This document shows positions 1 through 5,708 of a stretch of 5,708 nt of DNA, one piece after another. Below the pieces are notes generated by a model. The model was not told where the DNA came from and did no database searches. It worked only from the letters and a program-made list of their open reading frames with translations. The stretch's first letter is position 1. Each line of letters starts with the position of its first letter. The DNA comes from Verrucomicrobiales bacterium (GTDB taxonomy: Bacteria; Verrucomicrobiota; Verrucomicrobiia; Verrucomicrobiales; V1-33). The stretch lies in contig JAQGPD010000055.1 in assembly GCA_028293305.1 (NCBI GenBank), positions 1 to 5,708 on the forward strand, read 5' to 3'. The position numbers and the translations under genes are program-made.

Positions 1-341
1 ATGAACTTTGCAAAGTAACTGCTCAGATTGAAGGAACCTCCGAGTGGGGTATTCTCGAAGGCGTCCGCGTTTCCACCAACCGCCGCCCCGACCTCCGTCT
101 GCGATTTCTTCCCCGGGAAATGGACAAAACCCTGATCGGCCGGAAGGTTTACAGCCTTCCGGATTACATCAGTTTCCCGCCCAATATCCTTCTCGGAACT
201 ATTTCCGAATTCCGTGCCGGTGACTACTCCACCGAAGCCGTGATCAAGCCTGCCGTCCAAAATCTGGACCGTTTGAAATATGTCTTCGTGTTGGGGCTGG
301 GTGCCGATGAAAAACCCGCACCCCCGCTCGAGCCGCGATGA
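1..341 (+). CDS. mreC: Rod shape-determining protein MreC, C-terminal part (5' end outside window)
   Basis: The reading frame is open from the first complete codon (base 3) to the TGA at 339-341, giving 112 residues with no start, so the gene is cut by the window edge. MreC is an inner-membrane, mostly periplasmic scaffold of the elongasome that binds and activates PBP2. The visible part matches the C-terminal beta-barrel half of the family: a GILEGVR-type segment, an LRFLPRE strand, the FPPNILLGTI segment that corresponds to the family's FPP-G-hydrophobic-GTV turn, and the closing strands ending in IKPAVQNLDRLKYVFVL, equivalent to the usual 'PAVDFDRLEYVLVL'. A short Pro/Ala-rich tail (KPAPPLEPR) follows. 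The internal ATG at 120 is not the true start because the homologous sequence continues upstream of it. The stop codon overlaps the mreD start. The identification is by motif memory only, supported by the mreD and mrdA neighbours. Confidence 0.87.
   Translation, partial: ELCKVTAQIEGTSEWGILEGVRVSTNRRPDLRLRFLPREMDKTLIGRKVYSLPDYISFPPNILLGTISEFRAGDYSTEAVIKPAVQNLDRLKYVFVLGLGADEKPAPPLEPR
338..341 (+). promoter_or_regulatory. ATGA stop-start overlap coupling mreC and mreD
   Basis: The mreD start codon (338-340) overlaps the mreC stop codon (339-341). The 20 bases upstream are C-rich with no GGAGG-like sequence, so mreD is most simply translated by ribosomes that have just finished mreC. The overlap is seen directly; the coupling is inferred. 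Confidence 0.8.
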
Positions 342-988
342 TTTTCACCGTCCTCCTCTTCGTCGTCACGGGGCTGGCCCTCATCCTCCAGGACTTCATC
401 CCGGCATTCGACTGGGCCTACGGCTCCCGCATTTTCCTGGTGCCGGTCGTCTTCTTCGCCTGCTCCGTCAGCGTGCCTTTTCCGGTGATGTTGATGCTGG
501 CCTTCGCCACCGGATTCATCTGGGACGCGCGGAATCTGGTGAATCCCGACTATGCTGAGAAACTGGCCACCGCTGCTGGTGGAGGGAATATTCATTTCGG
601 CGATATCGGTCAGGCCGCCTGGCAACTGGAGGCCGCCATTCCGCACAGCGGCGCCACTTTCGGCTTCACCATTTTCCTTTATATGCTGCTGGGAAGTCTC
701 ATGCAGGGCATCCGTCCGCTCTTCCGGCGCGGCCGTTGGGAGTTGCCTGTCCTCATGACGGGAGTCGGCACGTTCCTGCTTTTATTGTTGGAATTTCTTT
801 GGATCAACTTCCGCCGCGGCGGCTTCGTATTTCCAGTCGAAATCTGGTATCACCTCCTCACAACCGCGCTGCTCTCCATGTTCGTGGCGCCTCTCATTTT
901 CTTCCTGATCGATACTCTTGCCAGGGTCAGCGGCTACCGCATCCGCTATACTGGCCTAACCAACCGCCGCTGGGCTCCACCGACATGA
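338..988 (+). CDS. mreD: Rod shape-determining protein MreD
   Basis: This is a 216-residue, very hydrophobic membrane protein. MreD is a polytopic inner-membrane component of the elongasome that works with MreC, RodA and PBP2. Predicted membrane segments lie at about residues 2-20, 31-62 (probably two short helices), 105-122, 136-157 and 169-193. The GFIWDARN stretch after the second hydrophobic block corresponds to the 'GLLxD' position of MreD proteins, and a basic segment (RPLFRRGR, 126-133) follows the third. Sequence similarity in this family is low, so the call leans on topology and on placement between mreC and mrdA. It is longer than E. coli MreD (about 162 residues), mainly because of a hydrophilic stretch at about 64-104 between hydrophobic blocks. 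The ATG at 338 is chosen because it overlaps the mreC stop (ATGA) and the protein starts directly with a membrane helix. The 3' end overlaps mrdA in the same way. No Shine-Dalgarno motif is seen. Confidence 0.88.
   Translation: MIFTVLLFVVTGLALILQDFIPAFDWAYGSRIFLVPVVFFACSVSVPFPVMLMLAFATGFIWDARNLVNPDYAEKLATAAGGGNIHFGDIGQAAWQLEAAIPHSGATFGFTIFLYMLLGSLMQGIRPLFRRGRWELPVLMTGVGTFLLLLLEFLWINFRRGGFVFPVEIWYHLLTTALLSMFVAPLIFFLIDTLARVSGYRIRYTGLTNRRWAPPT
985..988 (+). promoter_or_regulatory. ATGA stop-start overlap coupling mreD and mrdA
   Basis: The mrdA start codon (985-987) overlaps the mreD stop codon (986-988), repeating the mreC/mreD arrangement. No Shine-Dalgarno motif lies upstream. This decides the mrdA start at 985 over the longer open frame beginning at 736. 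Coupled translation would help keep the membrane partners in fixed proportion; that consequence is inferred. Confidence 0.8.
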
Positions 989-3267
989 TCTCCAGTCACC
1001 GTCTCCGGCTCTACATCTTCGCCCTCATCATCCTGAGTGGTTTCGGCGTGCTCATCTACCGGCTCTGGGTCCTCCAGATCAACCGGCAGGACGAGTTCAT
1101 CGCCAAACTCCCGGAAACGGACAAGGCTAACCAGCGCATCCCCGGACCACGCGGCCGTATTTTCGACCGCAATGGCATCCCGCTGGCCGATAACAAAGCC
1201 AATCTCGAAGTCGGCCTGAATCTCGCCGAAATCGAAAGCTATTGGCGCGAAACCCACCCCAAGGAGGAGGTCCCCAAGTTTGTCTGGGCGGAGCGCAAGG
1301 ACCCGGACACGGACATCATGTCCATCCTGAACCGCACCATCTTCCCCAAGCTGGACGCCCTCAGCCTCTACGTGCAGCCCAGCCCGAAAATGGTGGATGA
1401 CATCCGCATCTGGTATCGGGAAAACCGCGGCATCATTCCCTATCCCTATCAAAAAGCCCTGGACCGCTCCAACAAGGAGGATTACCGCCGCTTCGCCGCC
1501 TACGCGGAATACGCCAACGAACTCCCGGGCATCGCCCTGCGCGACCGCTCGACCCGCATCTATCCTCTCAAAGCCCTCGGCGCCCACATCCTCGGCTACG
1601 TCAAAGCCGCCGGCCGCGAGCGCCCCCCGGGCGACGAGGCTGATCGCTGGAACTTCTTTGAAAACGACGACACCGGCATCGCGGGCGTGGAAAAAACGCT
1701 CGACGCCGACCTCCGCGGCAAGCCCGGCAAACGTGTCTTCCTCAAAAACGAACACGGCCGCCTCGCCGACGAGATCGTGGAGGAACGCGTGGATCCCCTG
1801 CCAGGAAATGACGTGTTTCTAACCATCGATGCGCGCATCCAGTCCATCGCCGAAAACGCCCTCCGCGACGCCATTTACGCCCCCGGAAAAACCGGCATCG
1901 GCCGCGGAGCCGTGACGGTGGTCGATCCCAATACCGGCGAAATCCTGGCCATGGCCTCGGTGCCATCCTTCGACCCCAATGTTTTCATTCCCTTCATCCG
2001 CAGCGAGGATTACACCAAGCTCCTGGACGACCCCACGGTCCCTTTGGTCAGCCGATCCCTCAGCGCGTTTCCGCCGGGCTCGACCTTTAAAATCGTCACC
2101 GCCATCGCCGCCTCCATCGAGGGAAAGGCGGGCAATCATTACAACTGCTCCGGTTCCTATTCCTACGGCGGCCGTCCTTTCAAATGCTGGATCGCGGCCA
2201 AGGGTGGATCGCACGGCACACTGGACCTCGCTGACGCTTTGAAAAATTCCTGCAATTGTTATTTCTATCAAAGCGGAAACGCCGCCGGGATTGATAGGAT
2301 CGAACAGGTGGCGAAACTTTACGGCATTGGATCCAAGCTGCCTATCCAACTGGACTATCGGGTTTATGATTTCATGCCTGGCGATGAATGGTGGGAACGC
2401 CAGAATCTCGGTCCATGGACCTCCGCAAAAACCGCCAACGTTTCCATCGGTCAGGGCGAGGTCCTGGCGACTCCGCTGCAAATGGCGCTCATCGCCAGCT
2501 CCGTCGCGACGAATGGCAAAGGCTACAAACCCACCCTGGTCCATCACCAGATCATCCACAGCCGGAACCGGGAAGGGGATGTCACCCAACTGCGCAGCGA
2601 ATTCAAACCTCAGCTGAAATTCGATCTTCTCAACATGGGCACCGGCAGCGCGAAGGTCAAAGACTTCGCCGTGATCCGCAATGGCATGTGGAAAGTGGTG
2701 AATGACACCAGTGGTTCCACCGGCAAGGCGGCGAAATCCGACTACGGCATCGCGGGCAAGACCGGCACCGCGCAGAAGTGGCGCATGATCAAGGAAGTGG
2801 ATAAAAATGGCAAGGAAACCAGCCGCAAGGTCATGGACAACCACACGTGGTTTGTCGCTTTCGCTCCCTATGACAACCCCAAGGTCGCCGTTTGCGTGGT
2901 CATCGCCAATGGCAACTCCGGCGGTGGCACCGCCGCTCCCGTCGCCAAGCGCGTCATCGAGCGCAGCCTCGGCCTGGAGGATGGCAAATGGCAGCAACCC
3001 ATCGCGGCCATCGAGCCCGCCACGGGACATTTTGAATTCAGTGAAACCATCACCTACCCGGGCGAGGCCCTGCCGGTCATCGAGCCCGGGGATGAGAATG
3101 GCGACATTGTCGACAATAACGAAGAGGAGCCCGTCACCGTGAAACCGGTCGTCGAGGCTCCCACTCCCGCCGCCGCGGCCCCCCGGGTCGGCGAGGAGTC
3201 CACCACCGCGCCCCGCGCGACCGACGTCAAAAAACGTCAGTTCAAAAAACAACCCAATTCCAACTAA
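985..3267 (+). CDS. mrdA: Penicillin-binding protein 2, elongasome peptidoglycan D,D-transpeptidase
   Basis: A 760-residue class B PBP that cross-links peptidoglycan peptides in the periplasm during lateral-wall growth, as partner of RodA and MreC. One membrane anchor lies at about residues 8-30. The PBP-dimer (pedestal) domain opens with PGPRGRIFDRNG (53-64) and contains AGVEKTLD (233-240). The transpeptidase domain carries all three catalytic motifs: S366-T-F-K369 (nucleophile Ser366), S422-C-N424 and K592-T-G594-T. The FKCW...HG...SCN arrangement is typical of PBP2 rather than of the division protein FtsI/PBP3. An open frame extends upstream to an ATG at 736, but those 83 extra residues are mreD read in another frame and lack homology, and the ATG at 985 overlaps the mreD stop and places the anchor at the N terminus. 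The protein is longer than E. coli PBP2 (about 633 residues) because of a long pedestal segment around 85-170, an insertion around 520-580 and a low-complexity C-terminal tail from about 665. Gene order supports elongasome function. Confidence 0.96.
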   Translation: MISSHRLRLYIFALIILSGFGVLIYRLWVLQINRQDEFIAKLPETDKANQRIPGPRGRIFDRNGIPLADNKANLEVGLNLAEIESYWRETHPKEEVPKFVWAERKDPDTDIMSILNRTIFPKLDALSLYVQPSPKMVDDIRIWYRENRGIIPYPYQKALDRSNKEDYRRFAAYAEYANELPGIALRDRSTRIYPLKALGAHILGYVKAAGRERPPGDEADRWNFFENDDTGIAGVEKTLDADLRGKPGKRVFLKNEHGRLADEIVEERVDPLPGNDVFLTIDARIQSIAENALRDAIYAPGKTGIGRGAVTVVDPNTGEILAMASVPSFDPNVFIPFIRSEDYTKLLDDPTVPLVSRSLSAFPPGSTFKIVTAIAASIEGKAGNHYNCSGSYSYGGRPFKCWIAAKGGSHGTLDLADALKNSCNCYFYQSGNAAGIDRIEQVAKLYGIGSKLPIQLDYRVYDFMPGDEWWERQNLGPWTSAKTANVSIGQGEVLATPLQMALIASSVATNGKGYKPTLVHHQIIHSRNREGDVTQLRSEFKPQLKFDLLNMGTGSAKVKDFAVIRNGMWKVVNDTSGSTGKAAKSDYGIAGKTGTAQKWRMIKEVDKNGKETSRKVMDNHTWFVAFAPYDNPKVAVCVVIANGNSGGGTAAPVAKRVIERSLGLEDGKWQQPIAAIEPATGHFEFSETITYPGEALPVIEPGDENGDIVDNNEEEPVTVKPVVEAPTPAAAAPRVGEESTTAPRATDVKKRQFKKQPNSN

Positions 3268-3330
3268 CCTTTCCAGCTTTTCCCATCAATCAGTCCCGGC
3301 GCCCCGCGCGCCGCACCCCGATTCCACCCC
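3268..3330 (+). other. Pyrimidine-rich mrdA-rng spacer with a small GC hairpin
   Basis: A 63-bp gap made largely of C and T on the + strand. It contains one short inverted repeat, CGGCGC (3297-3302) and GCGCCG (3308-3313), with a 5-base loop. No T run follows, so it is not a convincing intrinsic terminator, and read-through from mrdA into rng is likely. I see no Shine-Dalgarno motif and no clear -10/-35 pair. The hairpin may be chance in GC-rich DNA or a processing or attenuation site; neither is shown. Confidence 0.35.
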
Positions 3331-4947
3331 ATGCTTTTTGCCGCAATGATCAAACGTATCCGCAGATTTTTCGGAGGTAACACTCCATTCACCGAAGGCG
3401 TCCGTGTCGTAGTTAACACGGAAAAACTCGAACAACGCGTCGCTCTCGTCGAGAACGGCATGCTTGAGGAATACACCATCGAACGCGCCGGCACCCAACA
3501 CATCGTCGGCAGCATCTACAAAGGCCGTGTCCGCAATATCGAGCCCGGCCTCAAAGCCATGTTCATCGACATCGGCCTGGAAAAAAATGCCTTCCTCCAC
3601 TTCTGGGACGCCATCCCCGCCGCCGACAACGAGGAAGCCGAGGAAGGCTCCCGCAACGACATCGAGGAGATCGACCGCGGTGGCCGTGGCAAGGTGAAGA
3701 AGAAAAAAATCACCGCCCGCGACATTCCGAATCTCTATCCGGTTGGCGCCGAAATGCTGGTCCAGGTCACCAAAGGCCCCATCGGCACCAAAGGCCCGCG
3801 CATCACCACTAACATCTCTTTGGCCGGCCGGTTCCTCGTCCTCATGCCGCTGAATGACATGTTCGGCATTTCCCGGAAAATCGAGGAACCGCGCGAGCGC
3901 GACCGCCTCCGGAAAATCCTCCGCAAGCTCAGCGTGCCGGAAGGCATGGGCGTGATCATGCGCACCGTGTGCATGGGCAAGCGCGCCCGCTATTTCGTCC
4001 GCGACCTCGCCATGCTCGTGGAGCAATGGGAGGAGATTTCGAATATCGCCAATAACAAAAAGGCGCCCTGCCTGGCCTTTCAGGAGCCCGACCTCATCGA
4101 GCGCACCGTGCGCGATTTCCTAACGGAGGATGTGGATGAAGTCATTTGCGATGACGAGGCCACCGCCCAGCGCATGCGCGACCTCGTGGGACAAATCTCC
4201 CGCCGTTCCAAAAAACGCATCCGCTGCCAACGCACGCCGGAGCCGATCTTCGACATGCTGGGCATCCAGAAGCAAATCGACAATGCCTTCAACCGCCAGG
4301 TCTGGCTGAAGTGCGGCGGCTATCTTGTTATTGATGAAACGGAGGCGCTCATCGCCATCGACGTGAACACCGGCCGGAACAAAGGCACGGACGATTTGGA
4401 AAAAACTATTTTCCAAACCAACATGGAAGCCGCGGAGGAAGTCGCCCGCCAGCTCCGCCTTCGCAATATCGGCGGCCTGGTCGTCGTGGACTTGATCGAC
4501 ATGAAGAGCCGCCGCGATCAGCAGGCGGTTTACAAAGCCATGAAGGACCGCCTGCGCCGCGACAAGGCGAAGACCCAGGTCATGCCCATCTCCCCGCTCG
4601 GCCTCATGGAAATGACCCGCCAGCGTCTGCACGAAAGTCTCAGCACCGCCGTTTACGATCCATGCCCCACTTGCAATGGGCAGGGCCGCATCAAGTCCAC
4701 CGAAACCATGTCCGTGGAACTTCAGCGCCGCGTGAATACGCTCATGCAGAAATATCCTGACACCGAGCACGACCTCCTCATCACCGTGCATCCCGACGTC
4801 ATGCAGCGTCTGCGCACCAAGGATGAAGCCCTCCTCGTGGACCTTGAGCGCCGCCACCACGGCCGCCTCTCGTTCCGCGCGGACCCGAATCTCCACCGCG
4901 AAAACATGACCATTTTGAATGCCCAGACCGGCAAGGAAATGAAGTAA
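3331..4947 (+). CDS. rng: Ribonuclease E/G family endoribonuclease (RNase G type)
   Basis: A 538-residue single-strand-specific endoribonuclease; the family processes rRNA ends and decays mRNA in the cytoplasm. The S1 RNA-binding domain starts around residue 47 (VGSIYKGRV) and is split by a charged insertion at 91-129. GTKGPRITT (152-160) and R211-T212 match the 5'-monophosphate sensor region. The two catalytic Mg-binding aspartates are visible as AIDVNTGRN (Asp344) and VVVDLIDM (Asp387), and the zinc-link as CPTC (Cys445, Cys448). The spacings 344-387-445 (43 and 58) equal those of E. coli RNase E D303-D346-C404. The protein ends about 90 residues after the zinc-link and lacks the long disordered degradosome scaffold of RNase E, hence RNase G type. 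Two starts are possible: ATG 3331 (used here) or ATG 3346, giving MIKRIRRFF; neither has a Shine-Dalgarno motif, and the second is slightly favoured by the family's usual N terminus. The gene lies 63 bp after mrdA, probably co-transcribed with it. Confidence 0.95.
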   Translation: MLFAAMIKRIRRFFGGNTPFTEGVRVVVNTEKLEQRVALVENGMLEEYTIERAGTQHIVGSIYKGRVRNIEPGLKAMFIDIGLEKNAFLHFWDAIPAADNEEAEEGSRNDIEEIDRGGRGKVKKKKITARDIPNLYPVGAEMLVQVTKGPIGTKGPRITTNISLAGRFLVLMPLNDMFGISRKIEEPRERDRLRKILRKLSVPEGMGVIMRTVCMGKRARYFVRDLAMLVEQWEEISNIANNKKAPCLAFQEPDLIERTVRDFLTEDVDEVICDDEATAQRMRDLVGQISRRSKKRIRCQRTPEPIFDMLGIQKQIDNAFNRQVWLKCGGYLVIDETEALIAIDVNTGRNKGTDDLEKTIFQTNMEAAEEVARQLRLRNIGGLVVVDLIDMKSRRDQQAVYKAMKDRLRRDKAKTQVMPISPLGLMEMTRQRLHESLSTAVYDPCPTCNGQGRIKSTETMSVELQRRVNTLMQKYPDTEHDLLITVHPDVMQRLRTKDEALLVDLERRHHGRLSFRADPNLHRENMTILNAQTGKEMK

Positions 4948-4977
4948 TAGCAAAAATGTTCTGACAATATTCCATCT

Positions 4978-5039
4978 CCGCGCGCGGACCGCATTTTCGG
5001 TCCACTTCCGGCATCGTCCGCGCGCGGCGGCAAGTTTTT
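4978..5039 (+). terminator. Probable intrinsic terminator after rng
   Basis: A perfect 12-bp inverted repeat, CCGCGCGCGGAC (4978-4989) and GTCCGCGCGCGG (5016-5027), encloses 26 bases and is followed by five T residues at 5035-5039. A smaller nested stem, GGACCG (4986-4991) with CGGTCC (4998-5003) and a 6-base loop, uses part of the left arm, so the two folds compete. The hairpin starts 30 bases after the rng stop and lies upstream of dapL, the right place to end the mre-mrdA-rng transcript. The T run begins 7 bases after the stem, farther than ideal, so termination strength is uncertain; the hairpin itself is certain. Confidence 0.6.
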
Positions 5040-5076
5040 CAAACCTCCATCCTGACTTAACCCATACTCCCATTCC

Positions 5077-5708
5077 ATGGCTGACCTCAACGAAAACTAT
5101 CTTAAACTGAAAGCCGGTTACCTCTTCCCGGAAATCGCCCGCCGCGTGGCTCACTTCACCTCCGAAAACAAGGAAGCCGCCGCCCGCCTGATCCGGTGCG
5201 GCATCGGCGATGTCACGGAAGCCCTCCCCGCCTCCGCCCGCAACGCCATGAAGGCTGCAGTGGATGAACTCGGCGACCGCGCCACCTTCCGCGGCTACGG
5301 CCCGGAGCAGGGATACCCGTTCCTGCGCGAGGCCATCGCGGACCAGGTTTTCGCTCCCCTCGGCTGCAAAATCGCCGCGGACGAAATCTTCATTTCCGAC
5401 GGTTCGAAATGCGATACCGGCAGCATCCTGGACATCTTCGGCTCCAAAAATAAAATCGCCATCACCGACCCCGTCTATCCGGTTTACGTCGACACCAACG
5501 TGATGTGCGGCCACACCGGGGAGTCGGATGAATCCGGCACTTACGAAGGACTCGTTTATCTCCCCTGCGGCCCTTCCAACAACTTCGTCCCGGCCCTGCC
5601 GCTGGAAAAAGTGGACCTCATTTATTTGTGTTATCCCAACAACCCGACCGGTGCCACCGCGACCTATGAGGAGCTGTCCGCCTGGGTGCATTTTGCCAGG
5701 GAAAACCA
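5077..5708 (+). CDS. dapL: LL-diaminopimelate aminotransferase, N-terminal half (3' end outside window)
   Basis: The first 210 residues of a PLP-dependent class I/II (fold type I) aminotransferase, cut by the window end; the full family length is about 410. DapL converts tetrahydrodipicolinate directly to LL-diaminopimelate with glutamate as amino donor, bypassing the DapD/C/E succinylase steps of lysine and peptidoglycan precursor synthesis. DapL-specific stretches are clear: LKAGYLFPEIARRV (10-23), GIGDVTEALP (42-51), FRGYGPEQGY (71-80), SDGSKCD (107-113), DPVYPVYVDTN (131-141), and YPNNPTGAT (186-194), which includes the Asn of the PLP site. The Schiff-base lysine should lie beyond the window. 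The ATG at 5077 is chosen because the protein then begins MADLNENYLKLKAGYLFPE, like known family members; no Shine-Dalgarno motif precedes it. It is separated from rng by a likely terminator, so it probably has its own promoter. The call is firm, and only the C-terminal half is unseen. Confidence 0.96.
   Translation, partial: MADLNENYLKLKAGYLFPEIARRVAHFTSENKEAAARLIRCGIGDVTEALPASARNAMKAAVDELGDRATFRGYGPEQGYPFLREAIADQVFAPLGCKIAADEIFISDGSKCDTGSILDIFGSKNKIAITDPVYPVYVDTNVMCGHTGESDESGTYEGLVYLPCGPSNNFVPALPLEKVDLIYLCYPNNPTGATATYEELSAWVHFAREN

Noticed and set aside
1..18. ATG at the first base of the window as a possible gene start.
   Set aside because: It reaches a stop after five codons. The frame starting at base 3 is the one that continues MreC.
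736..984. An 83-codon in-frame N-terminal extension of mrdA starting at ATG 736.
   Set aside because: These bases encode the MreD C-terminal half in another frame; the ATG at 985 puts the membrane anchor at the N terminus and gives the same ATGA overlap as mreC/mreD.
946..1755. Minus-strand open frame of 269 codons opposite the 5' part of mrdA.
   Set aside because: It is a shadow of mrdA with no recognisable domain; the other strand carries the conserved PGPRGRIFDRNG segment.
1819..3252. Minus-strand open frame of 477 codons opposite mrdA.
   Set aside because: It is the mirror of the PBP2 transpeptidase domain; the Gly/Asp/Val-rich, low-complexity translation is typical of antisense shadows in GC-rich genes.
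3286..4026. Minus-strand open frame of 246 codons opposite rng, His- and Ala-rich.
   Set aside because: It is antisense to the S1 and sensor regions of RNase G; the His-rich look comes from reverse reading of common codons.
5037..5076. Promoter for dapL, with CATACT (5063-5068) as a -10 element that would give a nearly leaderless transcript.
   Set aside because: No acceptable -35 lies 16-18 bases upstream and the -10 match is weak. A promoter is expected in this gap but cannot be placed from sequence alone.
4120..5691. Minus-strand open frame of 523 codons spanning the 3' half of rng, the intergenic region and dapL.
   Set aside because: It is antisense to two firmly identified genes and reads through the terminator hairpin. 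Its length is explained by the strong GC bias at third codon positions, and its translation resembles no family I know.
1..5708. Mobile element, CRISPR array, defence system, tRNA or other novel cassette.
   Set aside because: The window is filled by five recognised housekeeping genes with consistent composition and only 63- and 129-bp gaps; no transposase, integrase, spaced repeat array or tRNA-like fold was seen.

Overview
This is a compact, GC-rich, single-strand bacterial housekeeping segment. It holds the end of a cell-shape (elongasome) operon, then a ribonuclease E/G gene, then the start of a lysine/peptidoglycan-precursor gene. All five genes run on the + strand. The best guess for the host is a Gram-negative bacterium of the Verrucomicrobiota or a related PVC lineage. 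The reasons are DapL (the LL-diaminopimelate aminotransferase found in Chlamydiae, Verrucomicrobia, plants and some other groups), strongly GC-biased third codon positions, and no Shine-Dalgarno motif at any visible start. This assignment is inferred from gene content and not proven by the window.

Layout: bases 1-341 are the C-terminal part of MreC (its start lies upstream of the window). MreD follows at 338-988, overlapping mreC by an ATGA junction. Penicillin-binding protein 2 (mrdA, 985-3267) overlaps mreD by a second ATGA junction. A 63-bp pyrimidine-rich gap separates mrdA from an RNase G-type endoribonuclease (rng, 3331-4947). A 129-bp intergenic region contains a strong GC-rich hairpin followed by a T run, read as a terminator. 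After it, dapL starts at 5077 and runs off the window end.

How the genes fit together: MreC, MreD and PBP2 are partners in the lateral-wall elongation machine; MreC activates PBP2, which cross-links peptidoglycan during elongation. RodA, the usual glycosyltransferase partner of PBP2, is not in the window. RNase G next to mre genes recalls the mreBCD-maf-rng order of E. coli. DapL supplies LL-diaminopimelate, the precursor of meso-DAP (the peptide cross-linking residue in many Gram-negative walls) and of lysine, so it is thematically related, although the terminator suggests it is a separate transcription unit.

I found no mobile element, CRISPR array, tRNA, rRNA or novel multi-gene system. 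The points worth a second look are modest: a possible Cys/Cys/His/Cys metal site in PBP2, lineage-type insertions and a tail in MreD, PBP2 and RNase G, the mre-mrdA-rng linkage, the lack of Shine-Dalgarno sequences, and the unusual self-palindromic terminator arms.
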